Notes: a model not told the origin generated them from the sequence alone. A stretch of DNA of 64,000 nt from Eriocheir sinensis (GCF_024679095.1 NC_066516.1:19747535-19811534); one strand, 5' to 3'. Positions 35,784 to 48,492 are shown, counted from the stretch's first letter. Made by a program: numbers and translations.

Positions 35784-36140
35784 TGCCAAGCCGCTCATTG
35801 TATCGGTGCTGAGTGCTGAGCAGCTGACTCCTGAACCAAGCCCAATTCAATCTAACTTAACAAACCTTACCAAACCGAACCTTACCAAAACCGAACCGAA
35901 CCAAACCAAACCTAATTTCACCAATACTGGCAAGTCGTCCATTGTGTCGGTGAAGAGAGCTATGCGCCTGACTCAACCAAACCCAACCTAACCTAACGAA
36001 ACCAAGCCTAACCTAAGCCGAACAATATCAAACCAAACGTAACCTAAACCGAAACGAACCAAACTTAACCAAACCTGCCAAGCCATCCATTGTGTCGGTG
36101 CTGAGTGCTGAGCGGCTGACTTCTGAGCTTGACGAATGTG
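35784..36140. repeat. 145-bp tandem repeat containing degenerate AACCT-like pentamers, 2.4 copies
   Basis: Units start at 35784, 35929 and 36077 with GCCAAGCCATCCATTGTGTC, GGTGCTGAGTGCTGAGCGGC, TGACT. The rest of each unit is AACCAAACC/AACCTAACC degenerate pentamer sequence, including AACCTAACCTAAC at 35985-35997. Confidence 0.85.
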
Positions 36141-36197
36141 ACGAGCAGCGCCCCCCACGGTCACACCCCTCGCATCACCCCGCCACACCGGGCGCCA

Positions 36198-36470
36198 TGA
36201 TTTACCTAATTAATTGGTAACCTATCACAGCGTGTGAGCGGTCGAACCAACAAATGCCATGCAGTTTGTTAGTCGGTCAGTCTGTGCAACACTCCAACTT
36301 TGACAATACGGTGTTGCTCCTCTGACGCGCCGCACACACGCGTTTACATCATCTAATTAATGAGAGGGTTATCGGAGCGTGCATAATGAGGAGAGAAATG
36401 TCCGGTCGTGCTGCCGATCCGTTAAAACATTGCAACTTTGACGGTTTTGCGCTTTTTATCGGACTCTGAC
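36198..36470. repeat. Two diverged ~128-bp copies with CTAATTAAT cores
   Basis: 36201-36326 and 36343-36470 share TTAC..CTAATTAAT, an AGCGTG block, CAACTTTGAC and a CTCTGAC end, in the same order and spacing. No coding potential. A possible regulatory element. Confidence 0.6.
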
Positions 36471-37014
36471 AGTGATATGATTCTTACTTTATTTTTACAT
36501 ACATTTTTTTTTTTTTAATCTACCGCTGAGGACACAGTTAATGTTTCTTCCCCGACTAAGTGACTCCCGTTAGAAGTCTGGAACCCCCGGCCAACAAAAT
36601 ACCGGACCATAAGACCTAAACATACACGCCAGATTTTCGTATTATTCTATTATTAGGGCGGAGTTATTTAGAAGTGGGGGGTTTTTCACAGATTTAATTC
36701 GACGTATTACAAATTCAATCAAAAAAAGTTATATAAAAAAATCAAGAAAACCAACTAACCAAGCCTTAAAAAACGGGTTCAAAGAGACAAATCAGCAACA
36801 TTGTGGTTGATGAAGACTATTACGACGTTTAAAAAATGAGGTGCCAGTCTTCCAAGCACCATTCAGCCAGCCAGTCATCAAGACCCACATCGCCCTAGGT
36901 TTTTTTAGCTCCAAACTTACCGATAAGTAGAAGCAGCGGTCTACCGGTTTGAGCGAGGCGCTGTAATATAAATAGCGACAGGTTTTTTTTTTTTTTTTCA
37001 ATTCAATCATTCCC
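36471..37014. other. No recognisable gene
   Basis: T-runs and A-runs in mixed unique-looking sequence. Confidence 0.35.
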
Positions 37015-37335
37015 CATTGCAACAGCTGCGTACAGAAGTAGTTGCTGGGAAAACAATCAACTCATTCAAAAATCGCATTGACCGTACTTTGTCGCGACAG
37101 GAGTTAATTAAACGCTCCCGTACGTACGTCCAGCAAGTGCTTTCATGTGTTTTGCAGTTCAGTGGCGCGGCTGACGAGCAGATTAAATCACTAGAGTAGG
37201 CAGCCTCGTGATACGCCAGTGCTCTTTCTGGTGACTGCTCTTACACGTTTACTTGCTTCCTTTTCTGCTTTCTTCGGTTCTTTTTCCTCTCCTCTCCTCC
37301 TCCTCCTCCTCCTCCTCCTCCTCCTCCTCCTCCTC
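37015..37335 (+). mobile_element. LINE family 2, 3'-end fragment a, running into (TCC)n
   Basis: The translation gives TEVVAGKTINSFKNRIDR, equivalent to AEVVSAETINSFKKRIDR in fragment b. The 3' untranslated part shares GCAGCCTCGTGATA with fragments b and c. It is followed within ~80 bases by a (TCC)n tract (37297-37334). Confidence 0.75.
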
Positions 37336-37865
37336 AGCCTCGCGTGCCGCCCATTACCTCACTTTTCTTCCCACTACAAGACTTGTCCGATATTTTGGCC
37401 ATTTTATTTTTGGTTGCTTACACCATTCTCTCTCTCTCTCTCTCTCTAAGAAGACAAAACGAGTCAGCAGTCAACAGTCACTTCCACCCACGCCTCCCCT
37501 TCCTTCCCCTCCTTCCCCTTCCTCCCTTTCCCCTCTCCCCCCTCCCCCTCTTCCCCCCCTCGGTCTATTCAAGGCTTAGTAACGACCTGCCTCACCCACG
37601 CCGCTTCCTCCTCTCCCTCGTTTTCTTCTTCAGCTGGCCTGTCTTCATTCTCCCACACCTTCTATTTTTCCTTCCCTTCTTCCTGCATTTTTTTCATCTT
37701 CTCAACTTTTTTCCAATACACTAAAGCTCCTCCACTTTTTCGTTTCCTCCTTCATTTCCTCTTCCTCTTTCTCCTCCTCCTTATCGTCATATATTCTCCT
37801 TCTCCTCCAACTTATCCTCCTCCTCCTCCTCCTCCTCCTCCTCCTCCTCTTCCTCCTCCTCCTCC
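37336..37865. repeat. Pyrimidine-rich spacer with (TCC)n
   Basis: CTCCTTCCCC words, (CT)n at 37428-37447 and (TCC)n at 37818-37863. Confidence 0.8.
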
Positions 37866-38232
37866 ACGCTACAAACCAACCTGAGAACAAGAAACAACGG
37901 AAAAACAATTCAAGCAAAGCGATGCAATACCGACATCGGCAGGAGTTATTTCTCGAATAGAGTTGTTCGCCACTGGAACAGCCTTCCTGCAGAAGTGGTT
38001 AGCGCAGAGACCATCAACTCCTTCAAGAAACGCATTGATCGCCACTTTGCTGCATCGGGAGTGAACTGAACGTTCCCAAGAGTAGATACACAAATGCTTT
38101 AATCCTTCCCTGCAAGCCACTCCTATGGCAAACGGATTGATTAAATCACTGAACGCAGGCAGCCTAGTAATGAGCCAACAGGCTTTCTGCTGCCTGCTAG
38201 TCCATGTTTCCTCCTCCTCCTCCTCCTCCTTT
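37866..38232 (+). mobile_element. LINE family 2, 3'-end fragment b, running into (TCC)n
   Basis: A non-LTR reverse transcriptase tail with RCNTDIGRSYFSNRVV, HWNSLPAEVVSAETINSF and KKRIDRHFAASGVN, then a stop. The 3'UTR carries GCAGGCAGCCTAGTAATGAG and ends GTCCATGTTTCC before (TCC)n. 5'-truncated and without catalytic domain. Confidence 0.88.
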
Positions 38233-38770
38233 CCTCTTCCTCTTTCAGTCTTTCTCTTGCCGTACGTTACTTTTCTTTATACATTTTTTTTCTTTCTTTT
38301 TCGCTTCCCTCCTTCGATCTCCAGGTTTAATATTGTTCCTCTTCTTCCAATATTCTTCCTCCTCCTCCTATTCCTCCTCCTCCTCCTCCTCCTCCTCCCT
38401 ATAGCTCGACCCTTCGTTCTTTTCTTCCTCCTGTTCCTCATCTCTTCTCATCCTTCGTCCCTATTTCTATCTCTCCTCCCTAACAATTTTCTCTATTTTT
38501 GCGGGCCTCAAATTGCACCTACCTCGCATTCTCCTCCTCCTCCTCCTCCTCCTCCGAAGGTTATTGAGGCGCACAAGTAAAATGAGTGATTGTCAGACTC
38601 GCAGAAAATAAAAGTTCAGATAAGCGAGAATTAAGGAGCGAAGGGAAGGAAGGAAGGGAAGGACGGGAAGGAAGGGAAAGGAAGTAAGGGAAGGAAGTAA
38701 GAGAGAGAAGTAAGGAAGGAAAGGAGGGAAGGATGGGAAGGAACTACCTACTTGTTCTAATTTAAGTGGA
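38233..38770. repeat. Pyrimidine-rich then GGAAGG purine-rich tracts
   Basis: CCTCCTCCT tracts to ~38560, then GGAAGGAAGGGAAGG at 38640-38740. Confidence 0.8.
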
Positions 38771-38774
38771 GAAG

Positions 38775-39352
38775 GACGAAACATGGAAACATGGAAATGC
38801 AGGCAATATAAAGCCTTTTGGCTCATTACGAGGTTGCCCGCTCTGGTGATTTAATCTGCTCGACAGTCACTTGGTGCCCGCAGAGCAGATGAAAGCACTT
38901 CGGTATTCAATTTACCCCTGTCGCAATGAAATGACTGTCGATTCGATTTTTAAAGGAGTTGATGATATTCGCATTTACTACTTCTGAGGGAAGATTATGT
39001 CAATATCGGATGACTCAGTCTGAGAAGAAACTCCTGCCAATAACTGTATTACACCGCCTCGCTTGAATATGTAGACCGTTGTTTCTAGTTTTTAAGTTAG
39101 TCTGTAGCTCAAAAAGCTTGGAGTGGTTGACGTTACTGAAGTTCTTCAGGTACTTGAGCACCTGTATCATATCTCCTCGTCAGCGTCTCTTTTCCAGCGT
39201 AAAGAGATTGAGTCGCTTGAGTCGTTCTTCATGTGGCTGAGCCCTCACTGGTGGAATCATTTTCATAGCACGTCGCTGAACTCGCTCTAATAATTCTATG
39301 TCCTTCCCGTAGCTAGGTGACCAAAACTGTACCGCATAATCAAGGTGAGAAC
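38775..39352 (-). mobile_element. LINE family 2, longer 3'-end copy c
   Basis: In minus orientation from ~39352: YAVQFWSPSYGKDIELLERV, QRRAMKMIPPVRAQ, HEERLKRLNLFTLEKRR then a stop, RGDMIQVLKYLK, NTVIGRSFFSD and NIINSFKNRID. This is the reverse transcriptase C-terminus of a jockey/CR1-type element with several stops. Its 3' end shares AACCTCGTAATGAGCC and CCATGTTTCC with fragments a and b. Confidence 0.9.
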
Positions 39353-39850
39353 GTGAGGAGGAGGAGGAGGAGAAGGAGAGAAAAAGGGTGAAGGGAAGTC
39401 GTTCCCAAAAATTTTTCTGACGTTTCCTCCTTCAACCAGTTCACCCATCGGATTCCCCCCTTCGTGTGGACAAGGAAGAAAACAGCCAAAGCACGATATT
39501 TTCTTTCTTAATAACACAAATAACATAATAAACACATAGAAGCCAAACACAAAATTTACTTGCTTAATAACACAAATCAGTCAATCACTAGCCGGGACCT
39601 CCCTCCAAGGGGGTGGCCAGGACAGAAGTCTCCAGTTTTCCCTCTCCAAACACACATTTCTCTGATCGCTCTCGGACCCCTCTCTTTTATGTATTCCTCA
39701 ACTCTATCTTTCGTAGCATAAATATTGATTTTTGTTTCTATATACTTGAAGAAATGTCAATTCCACATTCTACCAGATTTTTTTTAGTCAACTAATTGCT
39801 AGTAATTTATGTTTATCCTCCCTGGAATCCTGAAATTTCCCCCAGGTTGG
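39353..39850. other. No recognisable gene
   Basis: A (GGA)n stub at 39355-39372, then unique-looking AT-balanced sequence. Confidence 0.35.
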
Positions 39851-41085
<1,235 letters not shown>

Positions 41086-42428
41086 AACCAACAAAGACAG
41101 ACAAAGACCATGAAAGAGAGATAAAAAAGGAAGAAATGAAGAGATAAATAAAGGAAGGATTAATTAAGAAAGTAAGAAAAAGGGGAAGTGAGAAGAAAAG
41201 AAAATAACAGACAAACAAACAGATACGGTGAGAAACAGAGAAATACAGAAAGACACAGAAGAAGCAGGGCGGAGACGAGGAGGATGAGAAGGGGGAATGG
41301 AAGAAGGGGCTGTAGCTAAAAGGAATGGCGAAACAAAATCAAACGAAAGAACGAGAAATATAGAGGAAGGGGAAGAAGAACCCGTGGCAGGAAGGGCAGG
41401 AGGGAATGTTTGTTTAAGGAGTGAGTGCAGACGGAGGAGACGAGGGCAAGGGAATGTGATGGCGAAGGCGAAGGCGAAGGCAAAAAAAACAGGAGAGAGA
41501 GAACAGAGGAAAGAGAGAGGTCTGAATGGGCAAAAATATGTAAACGAAGGATGGTAGAGGGAAGAGAAAGGGAAGGGAAGGAATGGGAAAAAAAACGTAC
41601 AATAGAGGGCTGGAGGAAGAGGAGGAGGAGGAGGAAGAATGGGAAAAAGAGGAGAGTAACCAAGCAGAATTGATAAATGCCAAATAAGGAATCAGAAAGA
41701 GAAAGGAAAGGAAAAGCGAAAAGGCAGGATAGAATACAGTAAACGAGACTGTTAATAAAAGGAGGAACAGGAGGAGAGAGAAGAGGGGGACGAAGAGGGG
41801 GATGGAGGAAAGAAGACAGGCCAAACTGAATGGAAGCATATGCAAAACAGGTAATGAACAAGGAATGATGAAGGAATGGAAAGGGGCAAATAAAGAAAAT
41901 AAAGGAAAAGGGGAGAATAGGAAAAATAGGAAAATGGAAAGAGCTAAAACAGGGAGTAGCGAGAGAGAAAAAAGATAAGAAAAAACGGGAAGAATAAGTT
42001 TAAAAAAAAGTATGAGAGAATAAGAAAAGAGTGAAAAAGGAGGAGACCAAAAATAAAAGAAAATGAAAAAGTTAAAAAAAGATAAGGAAGGTAGAAAAAA
42101 AAGAAGCAATTGGGCAAAACAGTAGAAGAAAAAAATGTACAATAGCCGATACAAAGGGAAGAGGAATAGATAGACAACCGTAGGATAACAGTAGGAAAAG
42201 AAAAGTGAAACAGGGGATAGGGAAACAGGAGGAGCAGATGGAAGAACAAACTGAAAAACAGGAAAGGCAAAGTAAATTAGGCGATAAAGAAGATGGAGAA
42301 GGGAGACAGCACGCCGCAAGAAAGAAATACGAAAGTGATTGGGGATTGGAAAGGAGGAAAAGAAGGAAAACAAGTGGATGGAAGAAGGGGATAAAGATGG
42401 TGGAAGAGGAAAACAGAACAGAGCAACA
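41086..42428. repeat. Polypurine low-complexity block
   Basis: A/G-rich with GGCGAAGGCGAAGGC at 41460-41485 and GGAGGAGGAGGA at 41612-41640. The 638-codon minus-strand frame starting at 43330 is a translation of this block and the next array, with no domain. Confidence 0.7.
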
Positions 42429-42429
42429 G

Positions 42430-42965
42430 CAATAAAGATGGGACAGGAAGACAGCGAGGAACAGAAAGTGGAACAGGGAGACAGCCAGCAACAGAAAAGA
42501 GTGGAACAGAGATACAATGAGCAACAGAAAAGAGTGGAACAGGGATACAGCGACCAACAGAAAGGAAAGTGGAACAGGAATAAAACGAACAACAGAAAAG
42601 AGTGGAACAGGGATACAGCGACCAACAGAAAGGAAAGTGGAACAGGAATAAAACGAGCAACAGAAAATAAAGTGGAACAGGAATAAAACGAGCAACAGAA
42701 AATAAAGTGGAACAGGAATAAAACAAGCAACAGAAAAGTAAGTGGAACAGGGATACAGCGAGCAACAAAAAATAAAGTGGAACAGGAATAAAACGAGCAA
42801 CAGAAAAGTAAGTGGAACAGGGATACAGCGAGTAACAGAACAGAAAGTGGAACAGGGAGAAAGCGAGCAACCGAAAGGAAAGTAGAACAGGGAGACAGCG
42901 AGCAACCGAAAGGAAAGTGGAACAGGGAGACAGCAAACAGCGGAAAAAGGAAGTGGAAAAGGAAT
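42430..42965. repeat. 35-bp minisatellite, ~15 copies
   Basis: Unit GTGGAACAGGAATAAAACGA then GCAACAGAAAATAAA. Variants alternate GGGATACAGCGA with GGAATAAAACGA. 35 is not a multiple of three, which argues against coding. Confidence 0.95.
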
Positions 42966-43330
42966 ACAATAAACCACAGAAAGAGGTGAAAAAGAAAAAT
43001 AGCAAGGGCGAAAAAAGAGGATGGAAGAGGAAGACAACAGCGGATAAAGAAGGTGGAAATGGAAGACAGGAAAAAAAAAAACAGAAAAAGAAAATGGGAT
43101 AGTAAGACAGACACTGCGGAGAAAAAGGGCGAAAAAGGAATATGGTAAGCAGCTGGAAGGAAAAATAAAGGCGATGCAAAATAGGGGGCGGCGCAGGGCA
43201 GGGCAGGGGATCCCACGGCAGCTCCTGTATCAAATAATATTTCGCGCAGAGGCAGGACAGGTGGCGGCCGTGGGAGCCAGAGGGACCCAAGCGCCGCCCT
43301 GCACCTGACGCCCTCTCTATGCCTGGCCAA
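42966..43330. other. Purine-rich then GC-rich unique patch
   Basis: 43190-43320 is GC-rich and balanced. No family is recognised on either strand. Confidence 0.4.
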
Positions 43331-43486
43331 GTTAGGTTTTTTTTTTTCTCTCTCTCTCTCCTTTCACCTTCAATATCTTTCCTATACGTCACCACGCCGC
43401 AACTCTCATTACTAAATCATTTCCTAGCACGGTAAGTAAAGACCCACTCACTCTCATGCCTGACGAGTGTGTGTAGGGGGGGTAAG

Positions 43487-43805
<319 letters not shown>

Positions 43806-43939
43806 AGAGAGAGAGAGCGTAAGTACCTATTGTTGTTGTTTTCTCCTTCCTTCCCTCGCCCACCAAAGTTCACCGCAACACAATTACAGCAACATTGCTC
43901 CTTTTTTTATCCCTGGAATGGTAAGGCGAGCACCACCAC

Positions 43940-44430
43940 CATGTACTTTAACGTGTATGTGTATGTATGTGTATAGAGTACCTGAGTAGGGTATATGTGT
44001 ATAGAGTACGTGAATATATGTATTTTTTCTACAACAAAGGAGACAGCTCAAGGGCACAAAAAAAGGAAACAATAATAAAAAAAGCCCGCTACTCGCTGCT
44101 CCTAAAAAGAATCCAAGGAGGTGGCACAAAGAGAATATTTATGTATGGACGTACTTTTCTCTTCCTTTTTCCCTCTCATCCAAATGTATGCGTATGTGTA
44201 TAGAGTAGGTGAATAGAGTATATGTGTGTGTATTTGTATGGGGTACGTAAGTATAATGGTTATGTATGGACGTATTTTTCTCTTCCTTTTTCCTCTCATC
44301 CAAATGTATGTGTATGTGTATGTGTATAGAGTAGGTGAATAGAGTATATGTGTGTGTATTTGTATGGAGTATGTAAGTATAATGTATATGTATGGACGTA
44401 TTTTTCTCTTCCTATTCCCTCTCATCTAAA
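43940..44430. repeat. ~120-bp tandem array (TATAGAGTAGGTGAATAGAG units) with RepA inserted
   Basis: TATGGACGTATTTTTCTCTT blocks at 44144, 44265 and 44391, and GTGTATAGAGTAGGTGAATA blocks between them. An earlier partial unit at 43950-44020 is separated from the rest by the RepA copy. Confidence 0.88.
44024..44132 (-). mobile_element. RepA retroposon inside the 120-bp array
   Basis: Contains GGAGACAGCTCAAGGGCACA and AAAGCCCGCTACTCGCTGCT, the reverse complement of the RepA core. Flanks GAATATATGTAT (44012-44023) and GAATATTTATGTAT (44133-44146) are an imperfect target-site duplication. Confidence 0.8.
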
Positions 44431-44578
44431 CTCACATGATCACATTTTCTATTGCATTACCATTTCTTTCTTCTCTTTCAGGCGTCACCGGTGTCCTATT
44501 CAACGGCGATGTGTATGCGCAAAGAGAATGTTCGTACTTTTGCAATATTTTGGGAGCCGAGGCGAGGCGCGGCGAGGC

Positions 44579-44579
<1 letters not shown>

Positions 44580-44628
<49 letters not shown>
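44580..44628. repeat. (CA)n microsatellite
   Basis: 24 CA units. Confidence 0.97.
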
Positions 44629-44632
<4 letters not shown>

Positions 44633-44799
44633 GACGTTTCGAACCTTTCCCATGCGTGCGGGGGCGTCACCAACCTGGTATTGGATCACAGGGCAGGTAG
44701 TTCAGTATGCAAACTCGCTGAAAGGAGTTTGGTTCGTTCTATACGACAAAATTTCCCTCAAACAGCAGCCAGAATATTCCACAGCCGCAATGCGTAGTG

Positions 44800-45070
44800 G
44801 AGCGCGTGGGAAGGGAGGGAGGGGGAGGGGAGTGACGGGATGCTGGGGAGTGGGGAGGGATGCTGGGTGGGTGACAGGGGGTGAGGGGGTAAATAATGGG
44901 TTGGGGGATGCAGGGGGGATATAGTGGATGGGTGGGAGGCTGCGAACAGGGTGGAAAAGGGAGAGGAAAAGCTATAGTGAGGTGGGTGGATGCGGGGGAG
45001 TGGATGTATCGATGGTTAAGTTATGGATGAATAGATGGGTGGGTGAGGGCGTTGAGGGAAGAGGGTCGTT
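44800..45070. repeat. G-rich GGGTGGATGGG-type low complexity
   Basis: Loose repeats of GGGGAGTGGGGAGGGATGCT and GGTGGGTGGATG. Confidence 0.65.
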
Positions 45071-45124
45071 ATATGGGTGACCGGGTGACCTTGGGCTTGA
45101 AACATGGCCAAGAAGACTGATACT

Positions 45125-45131
45125 GGCTGAG

Positions 45132-45166
<35 letters not shown>

Positions 45167-45535
45167 GGAGGAAAAAAAGGAGGAGGAAAAAAAGAAGGAG
45201 GAAGAAGCAGAAGAAAAGCAAGAACAAGAAAAACAAGAACAAAATAAAAATAGAAGAAGGGAAGAACCATAAAGAAGAAGAGAAGGAAGAGGAGAAGGGG
45301 GAGGAAGACGGCGAAGAAGAGGAGGAGAGAGAGGAGGGAGAGGAACAACACAAAAAATAAGAACAAAAAAAGCAGCAGAAAAGAGAACCAGAAGGAGGAC
45401 GAAAAGGAGGAGGAAGAGAAGGAAGAAGAAGAAGAAGAAGAAGAAGAAGAAGAAGAAGAAGAAGAAAAAGAAGAAAAAGAAGAAGAAGAAGAAAAGGAAG
45501 CGACGGAGGAGGAAGAGGCGGAGGAGGCGCGGGTC
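45125..45535. repeat. (GGA)n/(GAA)n polypurine tract
   Basis: GAGGAGGAGGAAGAGG then (GAA)n at 45420-45495. Confidence 0.95.
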
Positions 45536-45684
45536 GTGTGGCGGGTGTCGTCAGGAGGAAGCGATCGGCGGACAAAGAGCCTTCCTGTTATTCTCTAAGG
45601 CCGTGGGTCGGGTCGGGGCGCCGCCAGGCCAGCCACGGAAATGCCTCTGTATGCCGAGGACGAGAACGACCTTGAGCCTTCATG

Positions 45685-45801
45685 CTGGTGGTGATGGTGG
45701 TGGTAGTGGTGGTAATGGTGGTGGTGGTTGTGGTGGTGATGTATTTGTGTAGTGGTGAGAATATGGTTTGGAAATATCGCATTAACATTACATATATACA
45801 A

Positions 45802-45837
<36 letters not shown>

Positions 45838-45840
45838 TAT
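45685..45840. repeat. (GGT)n and (CTA)n tracts
   Basis: GGTGGTGATGGTGGTGG at 45686-45745 and (CTA)n at 45802-45838. Confidence 0.93.
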
Positions 45841-46375
45841 AATTTTCCATCATCCTACACAGCATTACCAGAAGGACCGACATCTTTAAGGAGCTCAGCG
45901 TCGACTAAGCCCAGAGATATCAAGACAATTATCCTTTTTCTTCCCTCCTGAGCTCCATTACGGCCTTCATTAAGCTCTCGGATGCCGGCCTAATTAACAG
46001 GAAACAAAATCCAGAGAATAAAACAAACAAAAAACACGAACTTCAGATGACCCAGAAAATAAAACTGAAGAATAACTTCGGATAGAAAAAAAAAAAAGAC
46101 AAAAACGCAAAAGGACCAAGTTTGTGAAAATCTCTCTACTTATAGGCGGAGTGTGATTGGAGGGAGAGGGAGAGGGGAGGAGGGGGCAAGGCGGCACTGC
46201 TGAAAACTGCTGTGTCTGCTGCCTCTGCCGCTGCTCGTGGGCTCCGCTGCAGACTCGCTGATAAAGGATGACTAATACCGGCAATAAAAGGCAGCAATCG
46301 CACTAATTAGGATCTAATGGACGGCGGTAATTACTTTCCAGGGCTGCCGAGACCCAAGGCGCTTTTCTTCATGAG
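45841..46375. other. No recognisable gene
   Basis: Unique-looking sequence with an A12 run. Confidence 0.35.
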
Positions 46376-46640
46376 TGGGTGGAAGGGAGAGGAAGGGAAG
46401 GGGAAGGGGAAGGGGAAAGGAAGGGGAAGGGGAGGGCTGGGGAGAGGGAAGGGAGGGGAGAGGAGGGGAGGGGAGGGGTGGGTGGGTGGTTTTGGGAAGA
46501 GAAGCAGGAGATATTTTCTTTAAAAGTGGGTAGGAAGGAAGGGGAAGAGGGGAAGGAGGGGAAGATAGGGGAGGGGAAGGGGATGGAAGGGAGAGAAAGG
46601 GATAGAAGAGAAGAAAGGAGACAAGAGAAGCGATACTGAC
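46376..46640. repeat. (GGGGAA)n / GGGAGG purine tract
   Basis: GGAAGGGGAAGGGGAAGGGG and GAGGGGAGGGGAGG runs. Confidence 0.9.
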
Positions 46641-47140
46641 ACGGTAGGATAGAGATACGGAATACAGATAAGGCTTTGGATAAAATATAAAAAAATAAAA
46701 AAGAATACGGTGGATGTGGTGGTGCAGGACGAGTCGGGGGAAATAAAGAAGTGGGGATCGGTGGGGTGGTGGATTGTGGGTGGAATGGGTGAGGCTGGAA
46801 AGGTATTGGCGAGGGGGTGTAGGGGAAATAGGCTCCGCAGTGCAAACTCCCACACCAACTCGCCTCGTACAAACTCCCCCTCATACGAACAAGCCAAAGT
46901 ACATACCATCTCGCCCTCTAACGAGCTCGTCCTCCCAGGGGTGAAGTATTACCGCTGTTTATGGCCCGCTGCCTGAAAACACGCCCTAATAAGGATTTTT
47001 ATGGCGCATTGCTCCCGAATACTCCATCTGTACCAACACGAGCCATGGCTGTCTGGCTTTATGGCGGCAAGTGTTGGTGTTCGTTCCGGCGCCGCTAACA
47101 ACGGAAATGAGCGTAAGGGGACAGCTTCATCATGTGCTCA
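46641..47140. other. No recognisable gene
   Basis: Unique-looking. A TTTATGGC word recurs three times (46962-47064) without further structure. Confidence 0.35.
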
Positions 47141-47720
47141 AAGGCTACGTTATGCTACGTTCTCTGGTGTAATTTCGCTCAAAGGGGAAAAAAATGTAAT
47201 CAAGTGTGTAGTGCCACCTTCTCTTGATGCCTTCTTGCACAAAGGGAGATAAAGAATGGGATCAAATGGTATGCACGTCCTCTGATGTTTTTTTTTTGTG
47301 TGTGTATTTTTGCTCGTAAGGGAATACAGAATGCAATCAGACACCTCTCCTCCCGATATTGACCTCTCTTTTGGCCGTTCATTACTTTTGTCTTTGTGGG
47401 AGCAGCGATTAACGGGCTTCTTTTGCTCGTAAGTGAATACAGAATGCAATCAGACACCTCTCCTCCCGATATTGACCTCTCTTTTGGCCGTTCATTACTT
47501 TTGTCTTTGTGGGAGCAGAAATTAACGGGCTTCTTTTTTACACCTTTTTTGTTGCCCTTGAGCTGTTTCTTTAACTGTAAAAAAAAAGAAGCTATGCCAA
47601 GGCCTCAATGTTTTTTCTTCTCATAAAGTGATAAAGACTGCAATCAATCATCATGTATTTTCGCTCAACGACTGATAAAGAATGCAACCATATGTAGTTT
47701 TTTTTTCTTCTTCAGCACGT
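47140..47720. repeat. Decayed ~75-bp array (GATAAAGAATGCAATCA words) carrying RepA
   Basis: TTTTCGCTCAAAGGG and GATAAAGAATGCAATCA-like blocks recur near 47170, 47235, 47325, 47440, 47630 and 47670. RepA sequence is embedded at 47341-47588. Confidence 0.65.
47341..47588 (+). mobile_element. RepA retroposon with 113-bp tandem duplication
   Basis: The 5' two-thirds (ACACCTCTCCTCCCGATATT onwards) appears at 47341-47424 and again at 47454. Only the second copy continues to TTGCCCTTGAGCTGTTTCTT and an A-tail (~47588). The duplicated unit includes ~30 bases of host array before RepA, so it is a local duplication after insertion. Confidence 0.88.
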
Positions 47721-47799
47721 TGTAACTGACTGGTAATTACCGAGATCATGGATGACATTGGCGGAGGATAGAGTGTCTCATGAGGACGGCGTTTCGGAG

Positions 47800-47970
47800 G
47801 AGTGTGTAAGTTAGTTAGTTAGTAAGTTAGTTAAATAGTTAGTAAGCTGGTTAGTTGGTTGGTTATTGAATTAGTTACCTAGTTTGTTCGTTAGTTAGAT
47901 CATTATTTACCTTGTTAGTTTGTTCGTTAGTGGGTTTGTTGGTATGTTTGCTGGGAGGTTAGTCAGTTAG
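47800..47970. repeat. (GTTA)n degenerate tetranucleotide tract
   Basis: GTTAGTTAGTTAGTAAGTTA, later GTTGGTTGGTTA and GTTCGTTAG words. Confidence 0.9.
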
Positions 47971-48395
47971 AACTTACGAAAGCATAACAGTCAATGCAGG
48001 AAAAACAGCTTACACAAAACACATTTATACAAGAAATTAAACAGAACACCACACAGAGCCCCTTTAATAACATTCCCTACCTCACCCTCACCACCACCAC
48101 CACCACCTTTCAGACAACCCGCCAGACCACCGCCACCCCCCTCAGCCCTCCATCCGGCCAATAAGGACCAAACTTTCGCCGATACACCGATAAATATGGC
48201 CGATGCCGCCTTGTCACCGCGACGTCCCATTATGAGGGATGGGAAGCGGCCGTGATGGCTTAGCAAGGGGGCATAAAGTTGCTGATATTGACCCTAAAGC
48301 GGGAATGGGTGGGGATGGGTAGGTTTGGGGGGAGGGGGGCATTGAAGTGGGCGGGGGCGAGGCAGGAAGGAGAGACGCGAGATAAGCTTTATGGG

Positions 48396-48398
<3 letters not shown>
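47971..48398. other. No recognisable gene
   Basis: A (CCA)n stub at 48092-48108, then GC-richer unique sequence. Confidence 0.35.

Positions 48399-48490
<92 letters not shown>
48399..48490. repeat. (GT)n microsatellite
   Basis: About 45 GT units. Confidence 0.98.

Positions 48491-48492
<2 letters not shown>

Noticed and set aside
41414..43330. 638-codon minus-strand open frame, the longest in the window
   Set aside because: It spans a polypurine block and the 35-bp minisatellite. Composition is almost all Ser/Phe/Leu/Cys/Pro and the array unit is not a multiple of three.
45588..45690. Short plus-strand frame MPLYAEDENDLEPSCWW after a pyrimidine-rich CTAAG as a terminal exon
   Set aside because: The peptide is protein-like, but it is only about 30 residues long, ends in the (GGT)n tract and has no partner exon.
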